Assembly: GCF_000757385.1 (NCBI RefSeq)
Contig: NZ_JRHH01000002.1
Span: 590,612 to 654,611 of the forward strand
Length of the DNA stretch: 64,000 nucleotides
From: Flavobacterium aquatile LMG 4008 = ATCC 11947
Lineage (GTDB): Bacteria > Bacteroidota > Bacteroidia > Flavobacteriales > Flavobacteriaceae
Reading direction: 5' to 3'
Part shown: positions 63,878-64,000 of the stretch, piece after piece
How the letters are laid out: every line of letters starts with the position of its first letter
Position numbering within the stretch: position 1 is the stretch's first letter
Notes under the pieces: model-generated
The model's database searches: none
Told to the model about the DNA's origin: nothing
The model's input: only the letters and a program-made list of their open reading frames with translations
Position numbers and translations under genes: made by a program

Positions 63878-64000
63878 ATGAACTTTAAGAAATTTTATTT
63901 AGTAGTATTTTTATTAGTAGCCAAGCAATCATTTTCACAAGAAGTATTACCAGTTTATTCTGATTATTTATCAGACAACTATTACTTATTGCATCCTTCT
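63878..64000 (+). CDS. PorP/SprF-family type IX secretion membrane protein (start only)
   Basis: The first 41 codons are present and the frame runs off the window. The product starts with a signal peptide (YLVVFLLVAKQSFSQ) and continues EVLPVYSDYLSDNYYLLHPS, the common start of PorP/SprF-like outer membrane proteins that work with type B cargo. In F. johnsoniae SprF is needed for secretion of the adhesin encoded just upstream, which fits the orphan sorting domain here. Confidence 0.8.
   Translation, partial: MNFKKFYLVVFLLVAKQSFSQEVLPVYSDYLSDNYYLLHPS

Overview
The window is a chromosomal segment of a low-GC member of the Bacteroidota, almost certainly a Flavobacterium or close relative. The grounds are the gliding/type IX secretion genes (SprA, a RemB-like protein, a PorP/SprF-type protein, a type B sorting domain), an alternative complex III operon in front of cytochrome oxidase, DUF2723 and DUF4403 proteins, and repeated promoters of the Bacteroidota type (TTTG, about 19-21 bases, TAnnTTTG) with little Shine-Dalgarno signal.

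Layout. Bases 1-910 hold the end of a phage-like surface protein. Bases 1.1-8.9 kb carry a cysteine-less thioredoxin, a polysaccharide deacetylase, a large DUF2723 membrane protein, an RprXY-like two-component pair, tRNA-Gln with a duplicated 3' tail, and a tandem universal stress protein. Bases 9.0-13.7 kb are the rimP-nusA-infB operon with a terminator-like hairpin in its leader. After a small SPOR protein, 14.2-25.9 kb is one respiratory operon, actABCDEF-coxBA. Next are ruvB and queG (26.0-28.0 kb), then a LacI-controlled sugar locus (27.9-35.5 kb): regulator, two palindromic operators, TonB receptor, sugar transporter, GH100-like invertase and fructokinase, with no SusD. A structured intergenic element precedes maeB; then come ruvA, sprA, gcvH, a VanZ-like gene, deoC, a RemB-like gene and an unusual lipoprotein (to 51.4 kb).

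Bases 51.5-56.7 kb hold the rest of the oxidase system: heme O synthase, two subunit III genes, subunit IV, a cysteine-less Sco-like protein, a true Sco, a DUF420 protein with an EF-hand-like loop, and a CxxC membrane protein. The last part has DUF4403, a TolC/small protein/MacA-type export set, tsaB, an MscS channel, an LEA/YtxH-like protein, dodecin, an orphan type IX sorting domain and the start of a PorP/SprF-like gene.

The genes combine into a quinol-to-oxygen electron chain split over two loci 26 kb apart, a sucrose-type uptake and cleavage pathway feeding fructose to a kinase, and type IX secretion/gliding. Less expected signals are degenerate heptamer arrays (one inside a catalytic domain), several promoters ending exactly four bases before the start codon, a possible nusA-operon attenuator, and two thioredoxin-fold proteins that have lost their redox cysteines. 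No CRISPR array, insertion sequence or rRNA was seen.
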